Below are positions 14,994 to 15,541 of a DNA stretch of 15,541 nucleotides, piece by piece. The position numbers were made by a program, and so were the translations under genes. The stretch spans positions 1-15,541 of the forward strand of contig JBCCHN010000124.1 in NCBI GenBank assembly GCA_039028695.1, given 5' to 3'. Numbering within the stretch: the first letter of the stretch is position 1; each line of letters begins with the position of its first letter. The DNA comes from JANQKX01 sp039028695. Its GTDB lineage: Bacteria; Pseudomonadota; Alphaproteobacteria; Kiloniellales; Kiloniellaceae. The notes under the pieces were generated by a model. That model was given only the letters and a program-made list of their open reading frames with translations, was not told where the DNA came from and did no database searches.

Positions 14994-15541
14994 ATGTATG
15001 AAAGTTTTTACGGATTGAGGGAAAAGCCATTTTCCCTATTGCCTGATCCGGAATTTTTATACCTGAGCGAAAAGCATCGCTCGGCCTTAAACGTGTTGCA
15101 ATACGGGTTGACCGGGCAAGCGGGCTTTACCGTTGTCAGTGGCGAGGTGGGCTCGGGTAAGACCACCCTGGTCCGCCGTTTTCTGCGAGAAGTGGATTCC
15201 GACACGACCATCGGCATGATCCACAATACCCATCGTAAGTTGGGCGATATCTTGCAATGGATTTTGCTGGCCTTTGACCTGGATTATCGTGGCAAGGAAA
15301 AAGTTCAACTTTATCAAATATTTACTGATTTTCTCATCGAACAATATGCCTTGGGCCGCCGGTCCGTTCTGATCATTGACGAAGCGCAAAACCTGGATGC
15401 GGACACGCTCGAGGAATTGCGCATGCTCTCCAACGTCAACGCCAGTAAAGACTTGGTTTTGCAGATCATCCTGGTGGGCCAGCCCGAGCTGGTGGACACC
15501 CTCAGTCGGCCCGATCTTCGCCAATTCGCGCAACGAATCGC
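14994..15541 (+). CDS. ExeA-like AAA ATPase of the XrtA/PEP-CTERM locus (3' end outside the window)
   Basis: 182 residues are visible and the frame is still open at the window edge. It begins MYESFYGLREKPFSLLPDP, the hallmark start of ExeA/GspA-type ATPases and of the secretion ATPase subfamily found in PEP-CTERM loci. Walker A is GEVGSGKTT (50-58), Walker B is VLIIDEAQNL (125-134, Asp129 and Glu130) and ILVGQPEL (159-166) is the sensor-like strand. In ExeA the ATPase helps place the secretin; its role in EPS loci is unknown. GAGG lies 9 nt before the ATG. The spacer from the kinase gene is 62 nt and holds two hairpins. The C-terminal domain cannot be judged. Confidence 0.85.
   Translation, partial: MYESFYGLREKPFSLLPDPEFLYLSEKHRSALNVLQYGLTGQAGFTVVSGEVGSGKTTLVRRFLREVDSDTTIGMIHNTHRKLGDILQWILLAFDLDYRGKEKVQLYQIFTDFLIEQYALGRRSVLIIDEAQNLDADTLEELRMLSNVNASKDLVLQIILVGQPELVDTLSRPDLRQFAQRI

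Overview
The window looks like a chromosome segment from an alphaproteobacterium, probably of the Rhodospirillales type. The main reasons are a ChpT-type histidine phosphotransferase, which belongs to the alphaproteobacterial CckA-ChpT-CtrA cell-cycle relay, and a small DUF3553 protein. Coding DNA is GC-rich with short spacers, while the long intergenic stretches are clearly AT-rich. The taxonomic placement is inference from gene families only.

Layout. (1) 1-164: no recognised gene, but a perfect hairpin. (2) 165-800, minus: chpT-like gene. (3) 801-1208: non-coding, with a strong hairpin. (4) 1209-1394, plus: DUF3553 protein with a TTG start. (5) 1536-6015, plus: a tight two-gene operon for an NAD-dependent molybdenum- or tungsten-containing formate dehydrogenase. 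Its beta subunit is a NuoE-NuoF fusion. Its alpha subunit carries ferredoxin domains and a Cys-type catalytic site. (6) 6065-7627, minus: an O-antigen ligase/polymerase-family membrane protein, convergent with the formate dehydrogenase. (7) 7628-8812: about 1.2 kb without a convincing gene, rich in ordered sites: a 14-bp phased ATCCAA array, several dyads and a TTAA array with 10-bp phasing. (8) 8813-9355, plus: a small, very basic exported protein with a VPLPA/PEP-CTERM sorting signal, followed by a strong intrinsic terminator. (9) 10001 to the window end, plus: an exopolysaccharide export and assembly operon. It contains a Wza-like export protein, an outer-membrane beta-barrel protein, a Wzz-like chain-length protein, a BY-kinase-like tyrosine autokinase and an ExeA-like ATPase cut by the window edge.

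How they fit together. The set in (9) matches, member by member, the biosynthesis locus that accompanies XrtA exosortase/PEP-CTERM systems. The nearby VPLPA-CTERM protein is a plausible substrate of such an exosortase, and the ligase/polymerase-like protein is a plausible polymerase for the same polysaccharide. The exosortase itself is not in the window; in known loci it lies further along the same operon. The most interesting part is therefore 7.6-10 kb: an exported, sortable, lysine-rich protein inside an EPS locus, with an unusually structured upstream region. The formate dehydrogenase pair is an unrelated metabolic module.
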